This document shows positions 1 to 7,951 of a DNA stretch of 29,857 nt, in pieces. The position numbers and the translations under genes are program-made. The stretch covers positions 1-29,857 of the forward strand of contig JACKPD010000022.1 in NCBI GenBank assembly GCA_024233785.1, in the 5' to 3' direction. This stretch comes from Spirochaetales bacterium (GTDB taxonomy: Bacteria > Spirochaetota > Spirochaetia > CADAEX01). Under the pieces are notes generated by a model. That model saw nothing but the letters and a program-made list of their open reading frames with translations. It did not search any database and was not told where the DNA came from. Numbering within the stretch: the stretch's first letter is position 1; each line of letters begins with the position of its first letter.

Positions 1-618
1 TATACTGCCGTCAGGGGTTCCTTCTCCCCTTTTCCATTTCTTTAATAGCGCGGTATTTTCAGCATCTTCAAGATATAATTCAATAAGAGGCTTGATCTTC
101 CGTCTTAAGGTCCGGGCAGCATATTCCTCTTTCTCAAAAAGGGATGACGGAACAACAACATCGGAATCAACTGTAATAAAAGTCAGTGGAATATCCCCTG
201 CAGTATTATCCCTCCAGAGTTCAGGTGTTTTAAGAGGGTTTTCATCACAAACAAGCAGGGCCCCCTTAACAGATAGTGTAAAGCGTATTACAGCTTCATG
301 CGCTTCTTTGTCAGATTCAAGGATAAAAAATCCCGCGCCCTTCTTTTCAAGGGCTTCGGCTGTTTCAGCAAGACCGTTAAGCATAAACCTGTAGTGCCTT
401 TCCGTACTGCCCGGATAGTTCTTCACCAGGTTAAAAACTACAGCTAGGGGAAGGGAAAGCCTGTTGGCGCACTCCGCGGCAGTATCGAGCGCCTGGTTTG
501 AAAAGGCCCTCTGGGAGCGCTGCATCCAGTAAACAACACATCCGGCGTCCGGAGGGAGGGGAGCCTCTTTCCTTATCCTGATCCGGGAGTTGATATTAAT
601 TAAATCAGCTATATTCAT
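1..618 (-). CDS. Class II deoxyribodipyrimidine photolyase (N-terminal 206 codons, cut by the window edge)
   Basis: The first 206 codons of a gene that continues past the left edge. Translation from the ATG at 618 gives MNIADLININ, then a segment with CVVYWMQRSQRAFSNQAL, then a Rossmann-like stretch with LAVVFNLV and GAGFFILESD. The YWMQRxQR signature near residue 30 is characteristic of class II cyclobutane pyrimidine dimer photolyases, which use FAD and light to split UV-induced dimers. Only the antenna-domain half is present; the C-terminal FAD-binding catalytic half lies outside the window. A weak Shine-Dalgarno (AGGA in GCAGGAAA) sits just upstream. It is divergent from the small membrane gene at 727. 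Class II enzymes are usually about 450 aa, so the fragment is a little under half the protein. The family call rests on the N-terminal motif only. Confidence 0.82.
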   Translation of the reverse strand, partial: MNIADLININSRIRIRKEAPLPPDAGCVVYWMQRSQRAFSNQALDTAAECANRLSLPLAVVFNLVKNYPGSTERHYRFMLNGLAETAEALEKKGAGFFILESDKEAHEAVIRFTLSVKGALLVCDENPLKTPELWRDNTAGDIPLTFITVDSDVVVPSSLFEKEEYAARTLRRKIKPLIELYLEDAENTALLKKWKRGEGTPDGSI

Positions 619-726
619 TTTCCTGCGTTATCCTTGCTATAATTACTCCATAGTATCATAATTTATAATGGATATGCAAAAAGTTAAGTTTAAGGAATCA
701 GCAATAGTTAACGGCAGGAGGTAAAT

Positions 727-1101
727 ATGGATTTATCAGTATTACTGGCGAGAATAATTGCTGTTATTTATATTTCAAGCGGTATCGGCGTTATAACCGG
801 AAAGATTAATTTCTCAGCTATTGCCAACGAATTCGGAAGATCGCCGGTACTGACCTACATTGCAGGCACGCTGGCAATTATAACAGGTACAATTCTGGTT
901 TACTATCACAATATCTGGACTATGAACTGGATAGTTTTGATTACTATTATCAGCTGGATGTTATTCATCGGCGGAATTGTAATAATTATTTCCCCCCGGT
1001 CCCTTTTATACTGTAAAAAATTCTACAGGCAATCCCGCCTCTGGGGCGTTTTCATGGTATTCTTTGGATTATTTTTCGGTTATTTTGGTTTTTTTATGTA
1101 A
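727..1101 (+). CDS. Small multi-pass membrane protein, function unknown
   Basis: A 124-aa, very hydrophobic protein with about four membrane segments, roughly residues 5-25, 43-62, 68-90 and 104-123. Short charged loops lie between them, including the basic loop SPRSLLYCKKFYRQSR around residues 90-105. I recognise no family motif. The start is well supported by a strong Shine-Dalgarno (GGAGG, 4 nt before the ATG). The gene stands alone, divergent from the photolyase gene and convergent with the ribonuclease gene. A TTGCTA (634-639), 17-nt, CATAAT (657-662) promoter is possible upstream. Expected location is the cytoplasmic membrane; nothing in the sequence suggests transport or enzymatic residues. 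Confidence 0.75.
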   Translation: MDLSVLLARIIAVIYISSGIGVITGKINFSAIANEFGRSPVLTYIAGTLAIITGTILVYYHNIWTMNWIVLITIISWMLFIGGIVIIISPRSLLYCKKFYRQSRLWGVFMVFFGLFFGYFGFFM

Positions 1102-1110
1102 AATTACAGA

Positions 1111-1131
1111 TTACAGCCGCTCTGCCTGTAA
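1111..1131. terminator. Inverted repeat between convergent genes
   Basis: TTACAG / CTGTAA arms of 6 bp with a 9-nt loop, in the 44-nt gap between two convergent stop codons. There is no clean T-tract on the plus strand and only TAATTTTA on the minus side. A weak bidirectional terminator is possible but not certain. Confidence 0.3.
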
Positions 1132-1145
1132 ACCTGTCATCCCTC

Positions 1146-3005
1146 TTATACCGCGGTAAAATATCCTTTCAGATTAGGAAGATCAACTCCTGATGATTTA
1201 AACGTTACTTCATCATTAAGAGTTTTGTCTGATTGAGAGGGGATAACCGTTTCCAGTCCTAACTCAGGTATAATTACAGTATCTGACCTGTCCCGTTTTT
1301 CAACAATTATCCCTTTGCCCTCCCAATCCGGGTTCTGGATCAGATATACAAGAGTCCAGTGCATATTTGAAAGCCTTTCAAGCTTCTGTACTGCTGAAGC
1401 CCCGGCAGAGGCGGCTCCTATTCTGCTGATTATCTCATCAGCTGTCATGACCTTTTTCCCTGCCATGTGAAGTCTTAACTGCTGATGCGCGGCAAGATCG
1501 AGGTAACGCCTTAAGGGGCTTGTTACCCGGCTGTAGGAAGGAAGGCCGAGTCCCGAGTGAACGTCTGAAACTGATTTTATTATTCCCGGGCTCATCTTCC
1601 TTCTGAGCGCAAACATGGACGCAAGATCTGCTGCCGGAGACCCTGTCTGATTTTCTGTCTGATTTCCAGTCTGGGTTGAGAAGATAAAAGGTATCCTGTT
1701 TTCATCTGCCCAGGCAGCGGCCGCTTCCCCCGCCATCAGCATCGCTTCCTGGACCATCATTGTAGATTCATAGCGGCGGTATTGTGCTATTGAAACCTTA
1801 TTGTTTTCAACTTTTATATTTACTTCGGGAAAATCAAAGTTTGATGCGCCTTCCGCACTTCTGCGCCTCCTGTATCTTTGGGCAGCCTCGAGAATTTTGT
1901 CAAACGGATGGCTTTTAATTGCCTCCTGCGCCTGCTTATATGAAATCCGTTTTACCCTGACCCTTGAGAAGTAAATACCGCAGCTGCTTATTGAGCCGTC
2001 GTCATTCTGTCTGATGCAGAATGAAAGAGCAGGTGATTCGCTCATCAGGCCAAGCGCAAATGTATCTGCGGCATTTTGGGGAAGCATTGATATTCTTGTT
2101 TCAGGAAGATAGACTTTTGCTCCCTGGTTCATTGCGAATATATCAGCATCTGATCCGGGAGTTACAACACATGACGGGTCTGCGATATGTATCCAGAGTT
2201 TACCATCTTCAAAACTTATTGCATCGTCAGGGTCTGTGTTCCCTTCATCGTCAATTGCGTAGGCATCAAGGCGGGAGAGATCAAGCCTTTCCCGGTTAAA
2301 TATTCCGCTTTCGCTTATATTTATCTCAGGATATTTATTGCCGTCTGAAAACCCGAACCTTGAAATATAGGGATTTATATAATAATCCCAGTACTTGAGT
2401 TTCAGGAGCAGGGAGTGGGCATTCTCAACTGTCTCCTGCATCCTGATTTCCTTAAGCAGTCTGCTCCCCCCCTGCTTTCCAAGGGCGAACAGTTCCAGGT
2501 CACGGAGATACTTATTATCATCAGGGCTGATTATTCCGTTCTTTACACCGGAGGTGAAATTATTCCATGCTGATTTCTCATCAGCCTTAAGTTTTCGTGC
2601 TGATAATTCTTTTTCAACATCGCTTTCTGAGCGGATTATTATTCTCTCCGCAGAACCTGTAATATAAAGACCGTCAAGCAGCCCTGTATATACTGCCCAG
2701 GCCGTCTCGGGCGTAAAAGCGCCGTATGCAAGCTCCGCTAACTCCCTGAGAGTCATGTCTTCTCCCTGAAGGATTTGACATGCTTCTTTTAATCCGCTGC
2801 TGTCCTGACTCCGGCTTTTCAGCCCGGAAAGGTCCTCAACTGGGCCGGGATGAAGAAATGTTATGTCCTTGACCCTGACCTGAAGTGTCTTTTTATCTGC
2901 AAGTTCGATTTCAATTTTATCTCCTGTCTTTAAAACCCTTGCAGGGCCTGATTTATAAAGAACCAGGGTGCCTGCTTTAATTTCATCTGCAGAGCTGTTT
3001 ACCAT
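1146..3005 (-). CDS. RNase II/RNB-family 3'-5' exoribonuclease
   Basis: A 619-aa ribonuclease. Residues about 5-55 look like a small beta-barrel RNA-binding domain (AGTLVLYKSGPARVL). The RNB catalytic core starts near residue 235. The four metal-binding aspartates of the family are visible in AIDDEGNTDPDDAIS as Asp252, 258, 260 and 261, matching the D-x5-D-x-DD spacing of E. coli RNase II. Near the C-terminus comes the conserved SRVTSPLRRYLDL segment containing the catalytic arginine, then a short S1-like tail. It degrades single-stranded RNA processively from the 3' end in the cytoplasm. An in-frame TTG at 3026 would add seven residues. I chose the ATG at 3005 because it has AGAAGGGG about 7 nt upstream and overlaps the stop of the preceding gene by 3 nt (ATGGTAA), indicating translational coupling. 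Confidence 0.88.
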   Translation of the reverse strand: MVNSSADEIKAGTLVLYKSGPARVLKTGDKIEIELADKKTLQVRVKDITFLHPGPVEDLSGLKSRSQDSSGLKEACQILQGEDMTLRELAELAYGAFTPETAWAVYTGLLDGLYITGSAERIIIRSESDVEKELSARKLKADEKSAWNNFTSGVKNGIISPDDNKYLRDLELFALGKQGGSRLLKEIRMQETVENAHSLLLKLKYWDYYINPYISRFGFSDGNKYPEINISESGIFNRERLDLSRLDAYAIDDEGNTDPDDAISFEDGKLWIHIADPSCVVTPGSDADIFAMNQGAKVYLPETRISMLPQNAADTFALGLMSESPALSFCIRQNDDGSISSCGIYFSRVRVKRISYKQAQEAIKSHPFDKILEAAQRYRRRRSAEGASNFDFPEVNIKVENNKVSIAQYRRYESTMMVQEAMLMAGEAAAAWADENRIPFIFSTQTGNQTENQTGSPAADLASMFALRRKMSPGIIKSVSDVHSGLGLPSYSRVTSPLRRYLDLAAHQQLRLHMAGKKVMTADEIISRIGAASAGASAVQKLERLSNMHWTLVYLIQNPDWEGKGIIVEKRDRSDTVIIPELGLETVIPSQSDKTLNDEVTFKSSGVDLPNLKGYFTAV

Positions 3006-4996
3006 CTGTTCGCCCCTTCTCCGCAATCCTGGATTCTGCAGGAGAGGATTTTATCTGCGGCGGCTCTGATAAGCTTTCCGGTCTCATTTTCTTTTTCAAG
3101 TTTCTCCAGTATATCGTAATAAAGGTTCCACCCCTTCCTTTCCCACTCAAGCTGTTTTTCAAACTCTGTTTCCGTGAATAAAACAGCGTTTTTCAGCCGC
3201 TGTGCCGCAGAAATGATAAACTGCTGTGCCTCTTTGTTTTTACCGCTTTCAAGCATTTCTTCCGACTTAAAAAGCATTCTGAGGACTGCTGTCGTAACCG
3301 GCAGGTATGACACAAAACTGCCGGTGAAAGGGTCAATTCTTTCTTTTACAGAGTCCCTGCCTCCCGGCAGGCATTCCGCATAACGTGAAAAAAGCAGCAT
3401 CCTGATATAGTCCCCTGTCTGCCTTCCCCCTTCGGCAGCCTTGATTGCCTCAGCTGCGAAAGCGTCCTTGTCATGCCTCATTATAAGGCCGCTCTGGTGG
3501 AGGTAGGCAAGCTGCGTTCCCTTCTCAGACCTTCCGCCTGTAAAACTTGAAAGGATATAAGCCTGGTCTTCCGCCCTCCCGAAAAAAGAGGGGGTAAAGG
3601 GCCTCCATCTGCGGAGCGCCTCAATCAGGATTCCGTTGGTGCCCCCTGTGACATGCACCCTCTGAAGGCATTCCCTTTTTCCGTCCGGCGCGCCGTCTTC
3701 CCCGTATCTGCATATCATTTCCGCATGGGTTGAAAGGGCCTGGGGGAGCCGTGAGTAAAATATTTTATCTTCGCTTTTTAAATCCGCCCTTCCGCCGTTA
3801 TCCGCGCCGGCCGGCGGGTAATCCACATCAGGTGTAAAAAGGCCTTTTTTAATGTCTTTTTCATTTACAAGTGATCCTGCTATCATTCCGAGGAACACTT
3901 CACGGTTTACCCAGTCTGTCCCGTAAGCTCCCCAGAGGGGGGATGAAAGATGCCCGAAAGCAGATTTTCCGGTTTCACTTACAAGGGTTTCCTGGTCAAA
4001 TACCTGATCAAGATCAATCTTGAATACTCCTTTAACAGCATGGTTCATAAGGAGCTTCCACATCGCGGCAATTGCTTTTAAAAATGAATAGTGCCTGCCG
4101 TACTCACCGTCAACGCCGAAAACCCCGAGAAGGCCCCGCGCAGTACCTGCGGAATCTGAAAGTCCTTTTTCCACAGCTGAGGGAACCAGTATATTTTCCA
4201 TGAGGTCCTGTGTGTCCTTTTCTCCGAATACAAATACATCAAGATGCTCAGGCAGGCCTCCTTTTTCAAGCTCCTGTGCAAGATAATCAAGCGCGATTTC
4301 ATCGAGGCCGGGATGGGTAACGCTTACTGAGAGGAGTACAGGCACTTTGATATCTTTACCGCATGTTCCGCGATTTTTTTCAAATGCAACAGCTTTATCG
4401 AGATTTTTAAGACCATAAAGAATTTCGTTATTCTCCTTCTTTATGCCGATGGGAATAGGATGGTCATACCAGTATTTCTGAGGCAGTGAAAGCATCCCCT
4501 TGAGCCGGCTTAGCAGAGGAGGGGCCAATTCAAGACCTTCTTCCTGCATTTTTTCAGTCGGCAGTGTGAGCAGGATATTTGAGGTAAAGAGCAGTTCCCT
4601 CCCGGGGTCTGTAACAGGACTGTCAGGTCTCCTGGTAATTTTTACTGTTCTTTTTTTGCGCAGATTTTTTTCAGCCTCTTTTTCCCTTCCTGTTATATTA
4701 AGCGCCTCAGGGTGGAAAATCCTCCAGAGGGTACCTGGAGTATCATTATCCGCCGGACCGGTTAAAGTATCCCCGATATCCGCTTTTTCAAGTTCACCCC
4801 GTGCTTTTTCAGCTGCTGTTTCAAGGAACTGATCAATGCCCGGAATTCCGCTTGTAAAAGCAGGGATTTCATCATTACTGCCGCATATAATATTTATAAA
4901 CTCAGGCAGAATCTTTCTGTACGGGTCCTCTGATTTTAAAGTTTCAGCTGAAACATAGGAGAGGAGGATTTCCTTAAGTCTGTTGAAATTTTTCAT
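2999..4996 (-). CDS. Large orphan protein with GT-A glycosyltransferase-like motifs
   Basis: A 665-aa soluble protein without signal peptide or membrane segments; I do not recognise the family. Residues about 215-345 contain a beta strand (VPVLLSVSVTHP), a GVDGEYGRHYSFLKA segment and KIDLDQVF around 326-333, which resembles a metal-binding DxD. Further on, TGGTNGILIEALRRW (about 450-464) and FFGRAEDQAY (about 471-480) resemble the acceptor-side GG and ED motifs of GT-A glycosyltransferases. The C-terminus is helical and charged. The reading frame extends to a TTG at 5032 and an ATG at 5014, but those codons lie inside a promoter (TTGACA, 17 nt, TAAGAT). I therefore take the ATG at 4996. The downstream ribonuclease gene overlaps its end, so the two are co-translated. 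A sugar-transfer role is inference only. Confidence 0.6.
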   Translation of the reverse strand: MKNFNRLKEILLSYVSAETLKSEDPYRKILPEFINIICGSNDEIPAFTSGIPGIDQFLETAAEKARGELEKADIGDTLTGPADNDTPGTLWRIFHPEALNITGREKEAEKNLRKKRTVKITRRPDSPVTDPGRELLFTSNILLTLPTEKMQEEGLELAPPLLSRLKGMLSLPQKYWYDHPIPIGIKKENNEILYGLKNLDKAVAFEKNRGTCGKDIKVPVLLSVSVTHPGLDEIALDYLAQELEKGGLPEHLDVFVFGEKDTQDLMENILVPSAVEKGLSDSAGTARGLLGVFGVDGEYGRHYSFLKAIAAMWKLLMNHAVKGVFKIDLDQVFDQETLVSETGKSAFGHLSSPLWGAYGTDWVNREVFLGMIAGSLVNEKDIKKGLFTPDVDYPPAGADNGGRADLKSEDKIFYSRLPQALSTHAEMICRYGEDGAPDGKRECLQRVHVTGGTNGILIEALRRWRPFTPSFFGRAEDQAYILSSFTGGRSEKGTQLAYLHQSGLIMRHDKDAFAAEAIKAAEGGRQTGDYIRMLLFSRYAECLPGGRDSVKERIDPFTGSFVSYLPVTTAVLRMLFKSEEMLESGKNKEAQQFIISAAQRLKNAVLFTETEFEKQLEWERKGWNLYYDILEKLEKENETGKLIRAAADKILSCRIQDCGEGANRW

Positions 4997-5003
4997 TGCC
5001 TTT

Positions 5004-5032
5004 ATCTTAGGCATTGAATCAGCTGTTGTCAA
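5004..5032 (-). promoter_or_regulatory. Sigma70-type promoter of the orphan-ribonuclease operon
   Basis: On the minus strand TTGACA (5032-5027), a 17-nt spacer and TAAGAT (5009-5004). The -10 box ends 7 nt before the ATG at 4996, so the predicted transcript begins at or next to the start codon. Its -35 box overlaps that of the divergent promoter by five bases. Confidence 0.6.
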
Positions 5033-5054
5033 ATATATTGGGTCGGTTTACAAT
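5026..5054 (+). promoter_or_regulatory. Sigma70-type promoter of the alpha/beta hydrolase gene
   Basis: TTGTCA (5026-5031), a 17-nt spacer and TACAAT (5049-5054); each box matches consensus at 5 of 6. The ATG at 5060 begins 6 nt after the -10 box, about where transcription should start, and there is no Shine-Dalgarno, so the mRNA may be leaderless. Confidence 0.65.
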
Positions 5055-5059
5055 ATGTT

Positions 5060-5923
5060 ATGCCGCAAGACAATCATCAGACAGAAGAATTCCTGAATAA
5101 TGAATATAATCCGCGACTGAGGGTCCCGGACCATCTTTCCGTAATGCACGGCTGGAAGAAAAAATCAGCACAGGCCAGAAAGCATTCAGACTGCGAACTT
5201 GATGCGCGATACGGGGAGGAGAAAAACGAAACAATCGATATATTTTATCCCAGTGTCCGGGGGGATGCGCCTGTCCTTTTTTTTATACATGGCGGATACT
5301 GGAGAGGTCTTGATAAGGGGGACTTCTCATTCCTGGCCCCGCCGTTTACAGAATCGGGCGCTGCCGTATTTATGCCCAACTATGCGCTTGCCCCTTCCGT
5401 TTCTATTGCGCAGATAACAGATCAGGTGGCTGGTGCCCTTGAGTGGACATACCTCAACGCGGGAGAATACGGCTGCAATCCTGACCGTATTTTTATCGCA
5501 GGCCACTCAGCAGGAGCACACCTTGCTGTAATGATGATGACTTCGGGCAGAAAAAGCGGAAGAGGCATTCCGCTAAGTCAGATAGTCAAGGGATGCGCTG
5601 CAGTAAGCGGGATATATGACCTTTCGCCCCTTGTTTATACCGGCTTTTTAAAGGATGACCTTAAACTTGATGAAAAAACCGCGGCGGAAGTAAGTCCTGT
5701 TAATATGAGGCCCGCGGGAGGCGCCCCTCTATACACCTGTGTCGGGGGAAGCGAGTCAGGCGAGTTTCTGAGACAGACCGCAATGCTCAGGGAGAAGTGG
5801 AAAGAGGTGCTTAAAGGCGATATCCCCATGCCCGGATACAACCACTTCAATATTGTGGATGCGGTATCTGATCCCGGCAGCCCGCTTTTTAAAGTGATAC
5901 ATGAAATGCTCAGCTCTTTATGA
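5060..5923 (+). CDS. Alpha/beta hydrolase, esterase/arylformamidase-like
   Basis: A 287-aa cytoplasmic hydrolase with no signal peptide. The oxyanion-hole motif HGGYW is at residues 77-81, the nucleophile elbow GHSAGAH at 148-154 (Ser150), and the likely catalytic His262 in GYNHFN. The acidic member is probably in GGSESGEF (about 229-236). HGGYW with GHSAGAH is typical of the esterase/lipase branch that includes eukaryotic-type kynurenine formamidases. Those cleave N-formylkynurenine, but no tryptophan-catabolism gene is nearby, so the substrate is open. It is transcribed divergently from the 665-aa orphan through back-to-back promoters and ends one base from the stop of the convergent SGNH hydrolase gene. 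An out-of-frame ATG lies at 5055. Confidence 0.85.
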   Translation: MPQDNHQTEEFLNNEYNPRLRVPDHLSVMHGWKKKSAQARKHSDCELDARYGEEKNETIDIFYPSVRGDAPVLFFIHGGYWRGLDKGDFSFLAPPFTESGAAVFMPNYALAPSVSIAQITDQVAGALEWTYLNAGEYGCNPDRIFIAGHSAGAHLAVMMMTSGRKSGRGIPLSQIVKGCAAVSGIYDLSPLVYTGFLKDDLKLDEKTAAEVSPVNMRPAGGAPLYTCVGGSESGEFLRQTAMLREKWKEVLKGDIPMPGYNHFNIVDAVSDPGSPLFKVIHEMLSSL

Positions 5924-5924
5924 T

Positions 5925-6638
5925 TTATGCCGGTTTATAAATCAAGGCGGTATTCATAATAGTTTCTTTTACAAGATTGTGCCCGTCCTGATTCAGGTGG
6001 ATCCCATCTGCACAAAGAAAACGCTTGTAATTTTTATCTTCAAGAAATGATTTCCTTATATCGATCATCAGGCTTTTTGTCTGGTTTATTACTTCCCAGA
6101 CTGCGCTGTTATACCTTTCGTGCCAGTAGTAGATGTTTTCGATATTGCCTCCGAGCCAGCTTAGGATATTGCTCTTCCGGGGATTATTTTTACTTATCCA
6201 GTTGAAATATAAATCAGATGCTATAGGGGGCAGGGTCATTATGACTGCTGGTATCCCGCTTTTTTTTAATGTATCAACAATAGCTATGTAAACAGATATA
6301 AACTCATCGACAGGTGTTTTCGGATTATGCTTAATCAGAGGCTGAAGCGATATTTCATCCCAGTTGTGGTCGCAGTCATTTCCGCCGAATTCAAGAAAAG
6401 CATAATCTATTTTTTTCCCCGTATTAAGGTTGTTCAGTACCCTGTTTATAATTTCCCGGCCTTTATTTATTGTACAGCCGAACATTGACTTATTGTTAAG
6501 AATTACTCCGTTGGAAGCTGCGGCGGATGTGGCGAAATTGTTTTTCAGATGAGTGTATTTTCCCAGGACCTCGTCAAAGACAATCCCTTTTGCTATTGAA
6601 TCCCCGAATAAATAAACATTTTTTTTAAAAGTTTCCAT
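5925..6638 (-). CDS. SGNH/GDSL-family hydrolase
   Basis: A 237-aa serine hydrolase. Block I FGDS holds the nucleophile (Ser14), block III appears as EFGGND, and block V as ADGIHLNQDGH supplies the catalytic Asp and His. Those are all the hallmark residues of the SGNH superfamily, whose members deacylate lipids, sugars or cell-wall polymers. There is no signal peptide in the chosen frame, so it is probably cytoplasmic. The reading frame could start at 6683, but that ATG has no ribosome site, whereas the ATG at 6638 has AAGG 8 nt upstream, and the extra residues are a low-complexity lysine/valine stretch. It is convergent with the alpha/beta hydrolase with a 1-nt gap. Substrate unknown. Confidence 0.82.
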   Translation of the reverse strand: METFKKNVYLFGDSIAKGIVFDEVLGKYTHLKNNFATSAAASNGVILNNKSMFGCTINKGREIINRVLNNLNTGKKIDYAFLEFGGNDCDHNWDEISLQPLIKHNPKTPVDEFISVYIAIVDTLKKSGIPAVIMTLPPIASDLYFNWISKNNPRKSNILSWLGGNIENIYYWHERYNSAVWEVINQTKSLMIDIRKSFLEDKNYKRFLCADGIHLNQDGHNLVKETIMNTALIYKPA

Positions 6639-6727
6639 ATATACAACCTTGCTGTTTTTTTGAAAAATAATTTTTAAATACATTTTTCAGTGACTATAAA
6701 CTAAAACATTGTATTTAAAAGCTCAAC

Positions 6728-6748
6728 ACATAGTATTGCAAACTATGT
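6728..6748. promoter_or_regulatory. Inverted repeat in the divergent SGNH hydrolase / DUF1836 intergenic region
   Basis: Perfect 7-bp arms ACATAGT / ACTATGT around ATTGCAA in an AT-rich 220-bp divergent region. A second, smaller repeat CACAT-GCTT-ATGTG is at 6782-6795. Both look like operator half-site pairs; the neighbouring DUF1836 protein is a candidate binder. Confidence 0.35.
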
Positions 6749-6858
6749 AAAAATATTGTAATAATGCATTTACTGTTTTAACACATGCTTATGTGCTGAA
6801 AGCATTGGATGTTAAAAAGCATCGCAGAATATGGTGTGAAACAGCAGGCAGGAGTAAT

Positions 6859-7479
6859 ATGGGGAAATCTAAAAAACAGGAAAAAATTGGAAAAATCACA
6901 TCACCGGGGAAGGAAAGTTCTCCTGTAAAAGAAGTTATTGAGTGGAACAGGTATTTTACAGGCTGTTCTGCTGCAGACTGGAACAGGCTCCCTGAAATTG
7001 AACTTTATATGGACCAGGTTGTGACTTTTCTTGACAGGCAGATGACGATGTACAGGAAAAATGAAAACGACAAGGTTGTTACCAGGTCAATGATAAATAA
7101 TTATACCAAGGACCGCGTAATTCCGCGTGCTGAGGCGAAAAAATATTCAAAAGAGCATATAGCCCTGATTACGGTTGTCTGTTCACTTAAGAAAGTTCTC
7201 TCTATTCCTGATTTGTCAAATCTCCTGAAGGATTTTAATGTTAATCAGGGCGATGAGGTTGAAAAATATTACGAATTGTTCTGTGACTACCAGAAACAGT
7301 CAATAGAAAGAACATCGCGGATAATTTCAGAATCGCTTAAAGAACATGAATCCGGGAAAAGTTCTGATGGAAATGAAGAAAAAATTCTGTTAAAAAGCCT
7401 GGCATTAAAACTTGCTGTTGAAGCTCAGACGCAAAGCGCCGCTGCTGAGCAGATATTAAGTATTCTGGAAAAATTCTGA
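6859..7479 (+). CDS. DUF1836-domain protein, predicted DNA-binding regulator
   Basis: A 206-aa protein. After a lysine-rich tail (1-25), residues about 40-135 match the DUF1836 pattern: LPEIELYMDQVVTFLDRQM, then VTRSMINNYTKDRVIP, then AEAKKYSKEHIALITVV. The middle piece resembles the helix-turn-helix and wing of MerR-like proteins, with the N-N-Y-T segment typical of the family. The C-terminal 70 residues are helical and charged. Role inferred: a transcription regulator, ligand unknown. The frame can be extended to a GTG at 6793, but the ATG at 6859 has AGGAG 5 nt upstream and is preferred. The thioredoxin-like gene follows 8 nt after its stop, so the two are probably co-transcribed. Confidence 0.75.
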   Translation: MGKSKKQEKIGKITSPGKESSPVKEVIEWNRYFTGCSAADWNRLPEIELYMDQVVTFLDRQMTMYRKNENDKVVTRSMINNYTKDRVIPRAEAKKYSKEHIALITVVCSLKKVLSIPDLSNLLKDFNVNQGDEVEKYYELFCDYQKQSIERTSRIISESLKEHESGKSSDGNEEKILLKSLALKLAVEAQTQSAAAEQILSILEKF

Positions 7480-7487
7480 GAGGTATA

Positions 7488-7829
7488 TTGACGGTTATGG
7501 AAGAAATAGCAGACAGGGAAGAAATGGAGAAAATTATAAAAAGTGAACCATTCGTGCTTTTTTATCTGTCACGCCCATCCTGCGGCGTATGTAAAGCGCT
7601 TAAACCAAAAATTGAGGCGATGGCCGGGAAATATAACAGATTAAAGAAAGTCTATTTTAATCTTGATAACGACGAGACAGCTGCCGGGCAGTTTTCAGTT
7701 TATACAATTCCGGCCGTTCTTGTGTTTGTATATGGAAAAGAGACTGTCCGGGAGGCAAGGTATATTTCTGTTGATGAAATTGACGGGAAACTTTCCCGGA
7801 TAGATAACCAGCTGAGCCGCGTGGATTAA
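7488..7829 (+). CDS. Thioredoxin-family protein with CGVC active site
   Basis: A 113-aa single-domain thioredoxin-fold protein with redox pair Cys32-Gly-Val-Cys35 and the cis-proline loop YTIPA (Pro75). The active site is CGVC rather than the CGPC of housekeeping thioredoxin, so it may act as a dedicated disulfide reductant. No signal peptide is present, so it is cytoplasmic. The start is a TTG with AGAGG 4 nt upstream; an ATG at 7497 would shorten it by three residues but sits 13 nt from that site. It follows the DUF1836 gene at an 8-nt gap. Its partner is unknown. Confidence 0.82.
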   Translation: MTVMEEIADREEMEKIIKSEPFVLFYLSRPSCGVCKALKPKIEAMAGKYNRLKKVYFNLDNDETAAGQFSVYTIPAVLVFVYGKETVREARYISVDEIDGKLSRIDNQLSRVD

Positions 7830-7847
7830 CCCGGTTTCTGAACCGGG
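7830..7847 (+). terminator. Hairpin after the DUF1836-thioredoxin pair
   Basis: CCCGGTT-TCTG-AACCGGG, a perfect 7-bp GC-rich stem starting 1 nt after the TAA stop. No T-tract follows, so it may act as an mRNA 3'-end stabiliser or a weak terminator. Confidence 0.5.
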
Positions 7848-7908
7848 AACCTCTCCAGGACATTCTGCAGTTCCAATATTAAAGACCATGCAGGACTCTT
7901 TTCCTTGA

Positions 7909-7945
7909 CTTCAGATATGCTGAATTATTAGTTTATCTGAAGGAG
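7909..7945 (+). promoter_or_regulatory. Leader hairpin overlapping the ribosome-binding site of the sugar dehydrogenase
   Basis: Perfect 9-bp arms CTTCAGATA (7909-7917) and TATCTGAAG (7934-7942). The right arm covers the first three bases of the AAGGAG Shine-Dalgarno (7940-7945) that serves the ATG at 7952. If transcribed, folding would partly mask the site. Confidence 0.45.
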
Positions 7946-7951
7946 CTGAGT

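Noticed and set aside
92..394. Plus-strand 100-aa reading frame
   Set aside because: It lies wholly opposite the photolyase coding frame, has no ribosome site, and its protein is a low-complexity Ser/Arg-rich shadow.
5060..5923. Naming the alpha/beta hydrolase kynurenine formamidase
   Set aside because: HGGYW and GHSAGAH fit, but many esterases share them and no kynurenine-pathway gene is near.
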